A DNA stretch of 64,000 nucleotides from JAVDCA01 sp035293985 (GTDB taxonomy: Bacteria > Pseudomonadota > Alphaproteobacteria > Rhizobiales > Xanthobacteraceae): NCBI GenBank assembly GCA_035293985.1, contig DATGLS010000045.1, positions 124,001 through 188,000 on the forward strand. Direction: 5' to 3'. Positions 40,727 to 49,553 of the stretch are shown here, in pieces. The first letter of the stretch is position 1. Every line of letters starts with the position of its first letter. The translations under genes were made by a program, and so were the position numbers. The notes under the pieces are model-generated. The model made no database searches and was not told the DNA's origin. It saw nothing but the letters and a program-made list of their open reading frames with translations.

Positions 40727-41944
40727 TCAGCGGCGCTTGGCGAGGGGAACGACGTTGTGCAACTTTTCCGGTGCCGATTCAAGGAAACGGCGGACGTTGC
40801 GGGCTGCCTGGCGGATGCGCTGCTCGTTCTCGACCAGCGCAATACGCACGTACCCCTCCCCGTGCTCGCCGAAGCCGATGCCCGGCGACACCGCGACCTC
40901 GGCCTTCTCGACCAGCAGCGTCGCGAATTCGATGCTGCCGAGCGTACGAAATCCCTCCGGCATGGGCGCCCAGGCGAACATCGAGGCGCGCGGTGGCGGG
41001 ATGTCCCAGCCGGCGCGCCCGAACGTCTCCACCAGCACGTCGCGCCGGCGCTTATAGGTCTCGCGCATCTCGACGATGCAGTCGTCCGGGCCGTTGAGCG
41101 CCGCGGTCGCGGCGACCTGAATGGGCGTGAATGCGCCATAATCGAGATAGGATTTCACCCGCGTCAGCGCGCCGATGATGCGCTCGTTACCGACCGCAAA
41201 GCCGATGCGCCAACCGGGCATCGAGTAGGTCTTCGACATCGAGGTGAACTCGACCGCGACATCCATCGCGCCCGGCACCTGCAGGATCGAGGGCGGCGGG
41301 TTGTTGTCGAAATAGACTTCCGCATAGGCGAGGTCGGAGAGCACGATCAGATTGTGCTTCTTCGCGAACGCGATCACGTCGCGATAGAAATCGAGGTCGG
41401 CGACATACGCCGTCGGGTTGGCCGGGTAGCAGACCACGAGCGCGAGCGGCTTCGGGATCGAATGGATGCAGGCGCGCTCGAGCGCCTCGAAGAACTGCGG
41501 CGTCGGATCGGAGGGAACCGAGCGGATCACACCGCCGGCCATCAGGAATCCGAACGCGTGGATCGGATAGCTCGGGTTCGGGACCAGTACGACGTCGCCG
41601 GGCGCCGTGATCGCCTGCGCGACGTTGGCGAAGCCCTCTTTCGAGCCGAGCGTCGTGACGACCTGCGTGTCGGGATTGAGCTTCACGCCAAAACGGCGGG
41701 CGTAGTAGGCGGCCTGGGCGCGGCGCAGCCCCGGGATACCCTTGGAGGCGGAGTAGCGATCGGTACGCGGCTTTCCGACCGTGTCGCGCATCTTCTCGAT
41801 CACGTGCGCGGGCGTCGGCAGGTCGGGATTGCCCATGCCGAGGTCGATGATGTCGGCGCCGGCGTTGCGCGCCGCGGCCTTGGCCCGGTTCACGGTCTCG
41901 AACACGTAGGGCGGCAGGCGGCGGATGCGGTGAAACTCGTCCAT
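40727..41944 (-). CDS. Class I/II aminotransferase (AlaC / LL-diaminopimelate aminotransferase-like)
   Basis: A 405-residue PLP enzyme of fold type I. The N-terminus (MDEFHRIRRLPPYVFETVN) is typical of AlaC-like alanine aminotransferases. IIDLGMGNPDLPTP, LVPNPSYPIHAFGF, CYPANPTA, VLSDLAYAEVYFD and the PLP lysine in FTSMSKTYSMPGWRIGFA are intact. Annotated relatives are called either glutamate-pyruvate or LL-diaminopimelate aminotransferase. Adjacency to hom suggests a role near aspartate-family or alanine metabolism but does not decide. Start ATG 41944 is well supported by the family N-terminus. Confidence 0.92.
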   Translation of the reverse strand: MDEFHRIRRLPPYVFETVNRAKAAARNAGADIIDLGMGNPDLPTPAHVIEKMRDTVGKPRTDRYSASKGIPGLRRAQAAYYARRFGVKLNPDTQVVTTLGSKEGFANVAQAITAPGDVVLVPNPSYPIHAFGFLMAGGVIRSVPSDPTPQFFEALERACIHSIPKPLALVVCYPANPTAYVADLDFYRDVIAFAKKHNLIVLSDLAYAEVYFDNNPPPSILQVPGAMDVAVEFTSMSKTYSMPGWRIGFAVGNERIIGALTRVKSYLDYGAFTPIQVAATAALNGPDDCIVEMRETYKRRRDVLVETFGRAGWDIPPPRASMFAWAPMPEGFRTLGSIEFATLLVEKAEVAVSPGIGFGEHGEGYVRIALVENEQRIRQAARNVRRFLESAPEKLHNVVPLAKRR

Positions 41945-42067
41945 GGTCCCGATTTCCCAGGCTTTCCAGCGGCGCTGCGACTCTCTCGTGGTCGCCGCGG
42001 GGGGCCGCCTTGTATCACGGCCGTCCCGTTTCCTCGACCCCCGCCGCCGGGTCGCGAAAGGCGTTAT

Positions 42068-42532
42068 TTATTGATCCTTCTGATCAGTGTTTTGACGAGC
42101 ATTCTGATCCGGCTTCGGCTTCTTCTTTGGCTTCGTCTTGGCCATTGCGTTGGGCGCCGTATCGGCTGCCGTCGTCGTTGTCGCGGTGGGCAGCGTATTC
42201 GGGAAGGTGCCGGCCTCGCGCTCCTGGCGCTCGCGCAGCGCCATCAGCTCGGCTTCGGCCTTCTTCTGTTCCTCCTGAGTCATCACCACGTCGGGACGTG
42301 GTGGCGGCATGTCGTGGACGGCCGGATAGGCGGCCGGCGCCGGCGGTTGCTGCGGTGCATCAGCCGGCATTCCCCCGAGCTGGGTCGGCAGGCTGCTGAA
42401 AGTCGACGCGCAGGCGCCGAGGGTGACCGTGAAAAGGAACACCGGCAGAGCCACCCGCCCCGCCTTCGCGACTGCAGCAACGATTTCCCTTGCGCCGCCG
42501 CGCGCCTTTCGCAACTCCGACACCATATCCAT
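42068..42532 (-). CDS. Hypothetical lipoprotein
   Basis: Unrecognised protein of 154 residues from the ATG at 42532. The hydrophobic stretch VALPVFLFTVTLGAC ends in a lipobox (TLGAC), so it should be lipid-anchored. The N-region before it is unusually long (~30 residues). The mature part is Pro/Ala-rich, has a short helix (TQEEQKKAEAELMALRERQE) and ends in a charged low-complexity tail (KTKPKKKPKPDQN). It is divergent from phaC with only 87 bases between. A structural envelope role is possible; no function is proposed. Confidence 0.7.
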   Translation of the reverse strand: MDMVSELRKARGGAREIVAAVAKAGRVALPVFLFTVTLGACASTFSSLPTQLGGMPADAPQQPPAPAAYPAVHDMPPPRPDVVMTQEEQKKAEAELMALRERQEREAGTFPNTLPTATTTTAADTAPNAMAKTKPKKKPKPDQNARQNTDQKDQ

Positions 42533-42619
42533 GAAGAATGCGGTTTCCCGACCCGCCCCGGGTGACTGGAACTCCCTACTCGCGCAATATGTCCAAACCG
42601 GGACTTGCTGATTCATACG

Positions 42620-44620
42620 ATGCAAAGGTTAACACCGACGCCCGTGACCGACACCCCGGCCACCCCCGCGCCCAAGCAAGCCACCAAGCGATCCCGGCAG
42701 CCCAGAAAGCGACCTGGGGGCGCCGAGGTGCGCGCCGCTGAACCGCCCAAGCCCGAGGCTTCGACGCCAGAACCTCCGAAGTCCGAAGCGCCGAAGAGGG
42801 CATCGCGCGATGCGTCGGCGGACGCACCATCGTTTGCGGCGACCACCGCGGTCGATATCGAGGCTTTTTCCCGCAACATGGCGCGGGTGATCGAGCAAGG
42901 CGGGCGGGCGCTCGCGGCTTATCTCAAGCCGCGCGAGCAAGGCGGCCATCTCGACCAGGAGAGCTCGGACCTCATTGTGGACAGCGTCAAGACGCTCGGC
43001 CAAGTCCTGGAATACTGGCTCGCCGACCCGCAGCGTTCGACACAGCTACAGACCTCGCTCGGCAAGTCATACCTCGAGCTGTGGGCGAGCGCCGTGAAAC
43101 GCATGGCGGGCGAGCCGGCGGCCCCGGTCGCAACGCCGGACCCTCGCGACAAGCGCTTCAGCGATCCCGAATGGTCGTCGAACCAGTTCTTCGACTTCGT
43201 CAAGCAGAGCTATCTGCTCACCACCGATTGGGCGACCCGGCTGGCGCGGGACGCCGAGGGCCTCGACGCGCACACGCGTCACAAGGCCGAGTTCTACGTG
43301 CGCCAGATCGCCAATGCGATCTCGCCGTCGAACTTCGTGATGACCAACCCGGAGCTGCTGCGCACGACGCTCGCGTCCAATGCCGAGAATCTCGCCGAGG
43401 GCATGCGCATGCTCGCCGACGACATCGTGGCCGGCCAAGGATCCCTGCGCATCCGCCAGTCGGATTCCTCGATGTTCGAGGTCGGGCGCAATCTCGGCGT
43501 GACGCCCGGCAAGGTGATCTACCAGAACGACCTGATGCAGCTCATCCAGTACACGCCGACCACGCCGGACGTGCTCAAGCGCCCTCTGCTGATCGTGCCG
43601 CCGTGGATCAACAAGTACTACATCCTCGATCTCACGCCGGAGAAATCCTTCATCAAGTGGTGCGTCGCGCAGGGGCTCACGGTCTTCGTCATCTCCTGGG
43701 TCAATCCGGACGAGCGCCAGCAGCACAAGGACCTGTCCGACTACATGCGCGAGGGCCCGCTCGAGGCGCTCGACGTTATCAAGAAGGTGACGGGCGAAAG
43801 CGAGGTCACCGCGATCGGCTATTGCGTCGGCGGCACGCTGCTGGCGATGACGCTTGCCTTCATGGCGGCGAAGCAGGATCGCCGCATCACCTCGGCGACG
43901 TTCTTCGCCGCGCAGGTCGATTTCACGCATGCGGGCGACCTGAAAGTCTTCGTCGACGAGGAGCAGATCGCGGCGCTCGAGCGCCACATGAAGGAGCGCG
44001 GCTACCTCGAAGGCAAGAGCATGGCGACCGCTTTCAACCTGCTGCGCTCGAACGACCTGATATGGCCCTACGTCATCAATAACTACCTCAAGGGAAAGGC
44101 GCCCTTCCCGTTCGACCTGCTCTACTGGAATTCGGATGCGACGCGCATGCCTGCCGCGAACCATTCGCAATATCTGCGCAGCTGCTATCTCGACAACATG
44201 CTCGCCAAGGGCGTGATGAAAATCGACGGCGTGCCGCTGAGCCTCAAGCAGGTGACGATCCCGGTCTACAATCTCGCGACCCGCGAAGATCACATCGCGC
44301 CGGCGAAATCGGTCTATGTCGGCTCCTCGCTCTTCGGCGGGCCGGTGCGATACGTGCTCGCGGGATCTGGCCACATCGCGGGCGTGGTCAATCCGCCCGA
44401 CAAGCGCAAATACCAGTACTGGACCGGAGCCAAGCCGCGCGGCGCGGATGTCGACAAATGGCTGGCCAAGGCGACCGAGCATCCGGGCTCGTGGTGGCCC
44501 GACTGGCTCGCCTGGATCACGGCGCAGGACGCGACGCGCGTGCCGGCGCGCGAGCCGGGCGGTGGCGTGCTCACGCCGATCGAGGACGCGCCCGGGTCTT
44601 ACGTGAAAACAAGAGATTAA
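42620..44620 (+). CDS. phaC: Class I poly(3-hydroxyalkanoate) polymerase PhaC
   Basis: A 666-residue PHA synthase polymerising hydroxyacyl-CoA at the granule surface. The lipase-like box GYCVGG carries the catalytic Cys at ~402. The catalytic Asp lies in REDHIAP and the His in GSGHIAGVVNPP. PPWINKYYILDLTPEKSFIK and VISWVNPDERQ are conserved. The first ~75 residues are a Pro/Ala/Lys/Glu-rich extension before the catalytic protein proper begins at IEAFSRNMARVIEQGG, longer than in many relatives. Start is ATG 42620. The PHA depolymerase or phaAB genes are not nearby; the phasin at 3950 is the only other PHA gene here. Confidence 0.96.
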   Translation: MQRLTPTPVTDTPATPAPKQATKRSRQPRKRPGGAEVRAAEPPKPEASTPEPPKSEAPKRASRDASADAPSFAATTAVDIEAFSRNMARVIEQGGRALAAYLKPREQGGHLDQESSDLIVDSVKTLGQVLEYWLADPQRSTQLQTSLGKSYLELWASAVKRMAGEPAAPVATPDPRDKRFSDPEWSSNQFFDFVKQSYLLTTDWATRLARDAEGLDAHTRHKAEFYVRQIANAISPSNFVMTNPELLRTTLASNAENLAEGMRMLADDIVAGQGSLRIRQSDSSMFEVGRNLGVTPGKVIYQNDLMQLIQYTPTTPDVLKRPLLIVPPWINKYYILDLTPEKSFIKWCVAQGLTVFVISWVNPDERQQHKDLSDYMREGPLEALDVIKKVTGESEVTAIGYCVGGTLLAMTLAFMAAKQDRRITSATFFAAQVDFTHAGDLKVFVDEEQIAALERHMKERGYLEGKSMATAFNLLRSNDLIWPYVINNYLKGKAPFPFDLLYWNSDATRMPAANHSQYLRSCYLDNMLAKGVMKIDGVPLSLKQVTIPVYNLATREDHIAPAKSVYVGSSLFGGPVRYVLAGSGHIAGVVNPPDKRKYQYWTGAKPRGADVDKWLAKATEHPGSWWPDWLAWITAQDATRVPAREPGGGVLTPIEDAPGSYVKTRD

Positions 44621-44649
44621 GGATTTTGCCGCATCGTCCGGGCGGGACG

Positions 44650-44671
44650 TTGCGCCGACCTTTCGGCGCAA
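44650..44671. terminator. Hairpin between phaC and the TPR gene
   Basis: TTGCGCCGA pairs with TCGGCGCAA around CCTT, a perfect nine-base stem. There is no T-tract, so it may act as a weak terminator or mRNA 3' stabiliser. Confidence 0.5.
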
Positions 44672-44692
44672 TGCAACGGACGGGAAGTCTCG

Positions 44693-45169
44693 ATGAAGCG
44701 CGTTGTTCCGCTGGCGCTCGCAACTGCGTCGATGGTCGCGTTCGTGGCCGCAATCGCGACCGTGCGTGGCGACCGGAGCGCCGATAGCTGTTTCACCCAA
44801 CAGGGCGACGCTGCGATCGCGTCGTGCACACGTGCGATCCGTTCGGGCCGCTTCAGCGGCGCCGTGCTGGCAACCATTTATCAGAATCGAGCAATCGAGT
44901 TGCGCGAGCGCGGCGACTACGACAAGGCGATCGCGGATTACAGCGAGGCGATCCGCATCGATGGCGGACTGAGCGGCGCTTTCACCGGCCGCGGGCTCGC
45001 CTACGAGGGCAAGGCCGAGGTCGACAAGGCCAAGGCCGACTATCGCAAGGCACTCACGCTCGCGTCCAAATACGATGACGCCAAATGGGCGCAGGACACG
45101 GCCCGCCAGCGCCTTGCGGCTCTTGGCGAGCAGGTCGCGCGACCACAAAAGGTCTCAGCACGACGATAA
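44693..45169 (+). CDS. Secreted tetratricopeptide-repeat protein
   Basis: A 158-residue protein with a signal peptide (VVPLALATASMVAFVAAIAT) and two to three TPR units. AIYQNRAIELRERGDYDKAI then YSEAIRIDGGLSGAFTGRGL and YEGKAEVDKAKADYRKALTL show the W/Y-G-Y-A-F-A-P spacing. TPRs mediate protein contacts. It resembles the small periplasmic TPR proteins common in Bradyrhizobium. It is convergent with the next gene with only one base between stop codons. Partner unknown. Confidence 0.8.
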   Translation: MKRVVPLALATASMVAFVAAIATVRGDRSADSCFTQQGDAAIASCTRAIRSGRFSGAVLATIYQNRAIELRERGDYDKAIADYSEAIRIDGGLSGAFTGRGLAYEGKAEVDKAKADYRKALTLASKYDDAKWAQDTARQRLAALGEQVARPQKVSARR

Positions 45170-45170
45170 C

Positions 45171-47237
45171 CTACAGCCGTTGCATGCCGAACTGCTCGAA
45201 CAGGTCCGTGGTCCCCCAATCGATCCGGCGCGCAGCGTTCATCACGGCTGGAAAATCCGGAAACCAGCGAACGTCGCGATCGGGCACGCCGGCCCAGCAC
45301 AACACGAAGCCGTAGTCGCCATTGATCTGCAGCACGTTCGATGAGGTCGATAGCTCGCCGGCCTTCTCGCCATAGAAGCGGTCGTTGCCCAGATCCTTCG
45401 CGGCATCGAGGCCATGGCCGTGCCGCTGCGCCGCGTTGACGAGCATCTGGCGCAGCGTATGGCGCCGCAGCGCAGCGTTGTCCCTGGTGTCGACCAGAAT
45501 CGCGACCACGCGGGCGAGGTCGGTCATCGCGGCCGAGAAACCGCTTGCGCCTCCTCCGATCTCCAGCTGCCCGTTGCCATAGCCGATCGGCACCAGCGGC
45601 TGCGCATCGCTCATCACGCTCGACCGCAGCGGGATGTCTCGAACGTGGTCCGCATTCGAATTGATGCTGTAGCGCGCCTCGTCGGGCGGCTGGTCGGCGA
45701 CGAGGCTGCGGCTGTGCCGTAGCCGCTTGATGCCGAGTGGATCGAGCACCTGCTGCCGCAGGGCCGCGAGCGCCGTCGTCTCGCCGTTGAGCTTGGCGAC
45801 GATGCGGCCGAGCAGGTAGTAGGCGCAATTGTTGTAGTTTGCGATCTTGCCGGGCGGCGAGACGAGATCGAGCCCGGCGATGAACGCGTCGGTCATGTCG
45901 GCCGTCACCGGCAGGTGCCAGCGTTTGTGCGGCTGCGCCTTGGCGAAAGCGTTGCGCACCGCGACCGTCGCGAAGAACTCGTTCGAGTTGATGCCGCTCG
46001 TATGGGCCAGCATCTGCTCGATCGTGATCTCGGCAAATCGCTTGTCCTTCGGCGGCGCGCCGGATGGCGTGCGCAGCTTCAGGATATCCTGCATGCGCTC
46101 GGACAGGTCGAGCTTGCCGCGCTCTATCAGCTGGTAGATGCCGAGTGTCGTCACGGTCTTCGACACGCTGGCGAGACGGAAGAAGGTCGTGGGCTGCGTC
46201 ACCGGCCAGCCCGCCTCCGCGAACGTGTAGCCGCGTGCGTAGATGAGCCGCGCGCCTTTGACGATCGCGAGCGACGCTTGGCGTATGCGCGAGCGCGTCA
46301 TGACGGATTTCACCACATCGTCGATCTCGGCCTGCGTCACTGGACCGGTCGCGTTCCACGCCCTCGTCAGGATCTGGTCCGTTCCAACCGCAATCGCGGC
46401 AAAGCGGGCGGCGCCGATAGTGGCGCCGGCCGCCTGGATCATGATCGGAGAGAGGCCCTTGCGATCCCAGGCCGCGAGCTCACGCGGCAGCGTTGCCGCG
46501 GTCAGGTCGGCCGCGGCTTCCCAGCGGTCGACCTGACTGTCGACGAAGAGCGAGAGATAACGATCGGCAGGGGTCGGCGCGATCACGGCCGGCCGGCACC
46601 ACGCTGAGGCGTGCGCGTGCTCACGCTCGCGATAGACCGCGGCCGTCTCGGCGATGCCATCGGCGTTCCAAACCGTCTTGGTCTTATTGGCAGCCCATAT
46701 CGCCGCAAAGCGCAGATCGGCCCCGCTTCCGTAGATCGCGACGCTTTGCAGAATGCGCCCTTCGCGCTTGGCTTGCCGGTTCATGCCCTCGATCGTCGTC
46801 TTGTCCGAGGGCTTGCCCGACGTGAGGCCGGTGCGGATCAACGCGGGCGTCGGCTGCCGCTCGCAGACGAGCGCGAACATCGGCGTCTTGGCCGGTCCCG
46901 TCGCCGCGATCAGCCCGGGCCCGTAACCGGCGGCAGCCTGCTCGGCGAGCGTCTTGTCGAGATCCTTGGCGTCGAGCGCCAACCAATGCGGCTGGTCGCC
47001 CGGCGCGGCCTGCCGGCGCATCAAGATCGCGTAGAGAGGCGCACGCGGCGGACCATAGATCGAGAGGCTGGCGAAACGGAAACCTTCCGCCAACGCAGCA
47101 CGCAGGAGCGGCGCGAGCTCGCCGCCGGTCTCGCCGATGAACGTGCGAACGGCAGCGGACTCGGCATGCGCCTCGCGCGCGAGCGCAACCGCGGTGGCGC
47201 CCGCGACGAAACCTCGCCTCGTCAGCCGCGCTCTCAC
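45171..47237 (-). CDS. Serine hydrolase: beta-lactamase-fold domain with N-terminal BTRD-like repeats
   Basis: A 688-residue exported protein with a Tat-like leader (LTRRGFVAGATAVALA). Residues ~30-310 hold several repeats of the bacterial tandem-repeat (polyglycine-hydrolase) type: RFASLSIYGPPRAPLYAILM, YGPGLIAATGPAKTPMFALV, LQSVAIYGSGADLRFAAIWA, LSPIMIQAAGATIGAARFAA. Residues ~330-680 are a class C-like beta-lactamase domain with the catalytic SVSK (in RLASVSKTVTTLG) and the Tyr of YNNCAYYLLG. Likely an esterase or peptidase rather than a beta-lactamase. Stop codon is one base from that of the convergent TPR gene. Confidence 0.87.
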   Translation of the reverse strand: MRARLTRRGFVAGATAVALAREAHAESAAVRTFIGETGGELAPLLRAALAEGFRFASLSIYGPPRAPLYAILMRRQAAPGDQPHWLALDAKDLDKTLAEQAAAGYGPGLIAATGPAKTPMFALVCERQPTPALIRTGLTSGKPSDKTTIEGMNRQAKREGRILQSVAIYGSGADLRFAAIWAANKTKTVWNADGIAETAAVYREREHAHASAWCRPAVIAPTPADRYLSLFVDSQVDRWEAAADLTAATLPRELAAWDRKGLSPIMIQAAGATIGAARFAAIAVGTDQILTRAWNATGPVTQAEIDDVVKSVMTRSRIRQASLAIVKGARLIYARGYTFAEAGWPVTQPTTFFRLASVSKTVTTLGIYQLIERGKLDLSERMQDILKLRTPSGAPPKDKRFAEITIEQMLAHTSGINSNEFFATVAVRNAFAKAQPHKRWHLPVTADMTDAFIAGLDLVSPPGKIANYNNCAYYLLGRIVAKLNGETTALAALRQQVLDPLGIKRLRHSRSLVADQPPDEARYSINSNADHVRDIPLRSSVMSDAQPLVPIGYGNGQLEIGGGASGFSAAMTDLARVVAILVDTRDNAALRRHTLRQMLVNAAQRHGHGLDAAKDLGNDRFYGEKAGELSTSSNVLQINGDYGFVLCWAGVPDRDVRWFPDFPAVMNAARRIDWGTTDLFEQFGMQRL

Positions 47238-47300
47238 ACCGGATCTCCGTCGCGCCCTGGCCCGACCGGCATTTCGGTCGCACGCGCAGACCGCGTCAAG

Positions 47301-48356
47301 TCAGGGAAACAGCGCGACCTGCTCGAGCCCCATCGCCTCGGGAAAACCGAGCACCAGGTTCATGTTTTGCACGGCCTGGCCGGACGCGCCCTTCACCAGG
47401 TTGTCGAGCGTCGAGACGATGATCGCGCGGCCGGGGACCCGGTCCTTGGCGACACCGATGAAGGTCATGTTGGAGCCGCGCACGTGGCGCGTCTGCGGCA
47501 CCTCGCCGAACGGCAGCACGTGGACGAACGGCTCGCCCGCGTAGTGCTTCGCCAGGATCGCATGCAGCTCCTCCGGCGACTTGCCTGAGATTCCGCGCAC
47601 ATAGATCGTCGAGAGAATCCCCCGGTTCATCGGCACCAAATGCGGCGTGAAGGTCACGACCACGTCGCGACCGGCCGCGAGGGAAAATTCCTGGTCGAGC
47701 TCCGCCATGTGACGGTGCCCGCCGACGCCATACGCGTTGAAGCCTTCCGACACCTCGGAAAAGAGCATGGCTTCCTTGGCTGACCGCCCTGCCCCGGTCA
47801 TCCCCGACTTGGCGTCGACCACGATCTCGTCGAGGTCGATCGCCTTGGCGGCGATCAGCGGAATGAGCGGTAGCTCGGCGCAGCTCGTGTAGCAGCCAGG
47901 ATTGGCGACGAGCCGGGCGCCCTTGATGCGCTCCCGATGCACCTCGACGAGGCCATAGACAGCATCCTTCTGCAGCTCGGGCGCGTGATGCTCATGACCG
48001 TACCAGCGCGCATAGGCGGCGGTGTCGGCGAGGCGGAAATCGGCGGAGAGATCGACGACCTTGATCTTCGTGTTCTTGGCGAAGATGTCCTTGATCACCT
48101 TCTGGGTCGTGGCATGCGGGAGCGCCGCGAACACGAGCTCGAGCCCGCAATGCGCCCAGTCGACCGCCTCGATCGACACGAGCTTCGGCAGGGGGAACGG
48201 CGAGAACTGCGGAAAAACATCGCGCATGGCCTGGCCGGCGCGGCGATCGGCGGTGAGCAGCGCGATCTCGACATTGGGATGGCGCAGCAGCAGGCGCACG
48301 CATTCCGAGCCCGTGTAGCCGGAGGCGCCGAGCACGCCGATCTTCGCTTTGGCCAT
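47301..48356 (-). CDS. argC: N-acetyl-gamma-glutamyl-phosphate reductase ArgC
   Basis: A 351-residue arginine biosynthetic enzyme, NADPH-dependent. IGVLGASGYTGSECVRLLLR is the nucleotide-binding start. The active-site Cys is in LVANPGCYTSCAELPLIPLI, and KSGMTGAGRSAKEAMLFSEV and GVGGHRHMAELDQE supply the catalytic His and substrate-site residues. Domain order and length are normal for the long (type 1) ArgC. It stands as a single minus-strand gene between the serine hydrolase and a small membrane protein. Confidence 0.97.
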   Translation of the reverse strand: MAKAKIGVLGASGYTGSECVRLLLRHPNVEIALLTADRRAGQAMRDVFPQFSPFPLPKLVSIEAVDWAHCGLELVFAALPHATTQKVIKDIFAKNTKIKVVDLSADFRLADTAAYARWYGHEHHAPELQKDAVYGLVEVHRERIKGARLVANPGCYTSCAELPLIPLIAAKAIDLDEIVVDAKSGMTGAGRSAKEAMLFSEVSEGFNAYGVGGHRHMAELDQEFSLAAGRDVVVTFTPHLVPMNRGILSTIYVRGISGKSPEELHAILAKHYAGEPFVHVLPFGEVPQTRHVRGSNMTFIGVAKDRVPGRAIIVSTLDNLVKGASGQAVQNMNLVLGFPEAMGLEQVALFP

Positions 48357-48550
48357 GGTCCAGTCCTTTCCCAGTCAGGAGGACGCCGGAGCACTAGACC
48401 GCGGATTTTGAGGAGAGTGCCGCGGAGGTGTCCGGCGGCACGGGTGACGATCAGACGCGATCGGCCGTGGCCGCGGAAATGCGGCGGCGGCGACGGATGG
48501 TGAGCGCGATCGTCATGCGCCGGGTCTATATGGCAATATGGCCGCCTTCG

Positions 48551-48772
48551 TCAATGGTGCGTCAGGCTCACGATCAACAGCCCGCCGAACAGCATCAGCC
48601 CGATCGCGCAGGCCGCGACCTCCGCCGCGAAGGCCACCGGCCGGTGCGCCCGGTGCACCTTCCCGATATGCCATTGCACGTGGCCGGTGGTCAGCACCGA
48701 CCAGAGCTGGAAGGCGAACACCACGGCAAGAACCGCGAAGACGACGTCGAGAACGATCGGATTGAGCGACAT
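48551..48772 (-). CDS. Small two-helix membrane protein
   Basis: Unrecognised protein of 73 residues with two predicted membrane helices (IVLDVVFAVLAVVFAFQLW and FAAEVAACAIGLMLFGGLLI) separated by a His-rich loop (GHVQWHIGKVHRAHRP). It begins four bases before the end of the DedA-like gene (48777) on the same strand, so the two are probably co-transcribed. The start ATG at 48772 is convincing from hydropathy. No function is proposed; histidines might bind metal. Confidence 0.65.
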   Translation of the reverse strand: MSLNPIVLDVVFAVLAVVFAFQLWSVLTTGHVQWHIGKVHRAHRPVAFAAEVAACAIGLMLFGGLLIVSLTHH

Positions 48773-48776
48773 CGCG

Positions 48777-49304
48777 CTATCTCCAAAAAAGGCTCACCGT
48801 CTTCGCAACCACGTCACCGAGGGTGAGCAGCAACGCCGACCATACGAAGGCCGAGGTGAAATTGGCGAGCTGGAAGCGCCAATATGGCATGACCAGGATG
48901 CCGGCGACGAGCGGCACCGCGGCGCGCAGCGGGCCGAAGAAGCGGCCGATGAAGATGCCGGGAATTCCCCACCGTTTCATGAAGCGCGTGCCGCGCGGCA
49001 ACAGCTCCGGGTGCCGCGACAGCGGCCAGACGCGTGCGACCGGCGCGCCGATGCGCACGCCCACCCAATAGGAAAGCCAGTCGCCGACCGCGGCGCCCAG
49101 CGCGCCCGCGATGCACACCGGCCAGAAGCTGATCCCGCTCGGCCCGATCAGGTAGCCGATCGCCACCAGCGCGCCCCAGGCCGGAACGAGCAGCGAGATG
49201 AACGCGAGCGACTCGCCGAATGCGAGCGCGAAAACGATCGGCGCCGCCCAGGCATCATGGGCGCGGACGAAATCCACGGTCTCATCGAACCAAGCATCGA
49301 ACAT
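48777..49304 (-). CDS. DedA family inner-membrane protein (second)
   Basis: A 175-residue VTT-domain protein. FVRAHDAWAAPIVFALAFGE followed by SLAFISLLVPAW, then IGAPVARVWPLSRH, FMKRWGIPGIFIGRFFGPLRA and VPLVAGILVMPYWRFQ are the DedA blocks; the last includes the F-x-R-x3-x-R signature. Five hydrophobic stretches are visible. It differs in sequence from the DedA protein at 4935. Downstream is the 73-residue membrane protein, likely in the same operon. Role by family: envelope lipid or proton-motive-force homeostasis. Confidence 0.88.
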   Translation of the reverse strand: MFDAWFDETVDFVRAHDAWAAPIVFALAFGESLAFISLLVPAWGALVAIGYLIGPSGISFWPVCIAGALGAAVGDWLSYWVGVRIGAPVARVWPLSRHPELLPRGTRFMKRWGIPGIFIGRFFGPLRAAVPLVAGILVMPYWRFQLANFTSAFVWSALLLTLGDVVAKTVSLFWR

Positions 49305-49553
49305 CGCGACTATCCGCGCGCGCTCGCCCCGGGCGGCCTGTCAACGCTCTCTTAACCCTTGATGCGCCATCGAGCCAGAACGGCGTTGGGGGCGAAAAGG
49401 GGCCGACAAAGGCGCCGGCGCGTCTTTGCGCCCTCTCGCCAAGGGCGATCGGCGACACGACATAAGAAGCTCACAGTCGCGAATTCAAGTCGCCCGCCCC
49501 CGATGGCATAGTCGGGCTACCTGATTCGTCTTGACCCGGAACGGCATACCTGA

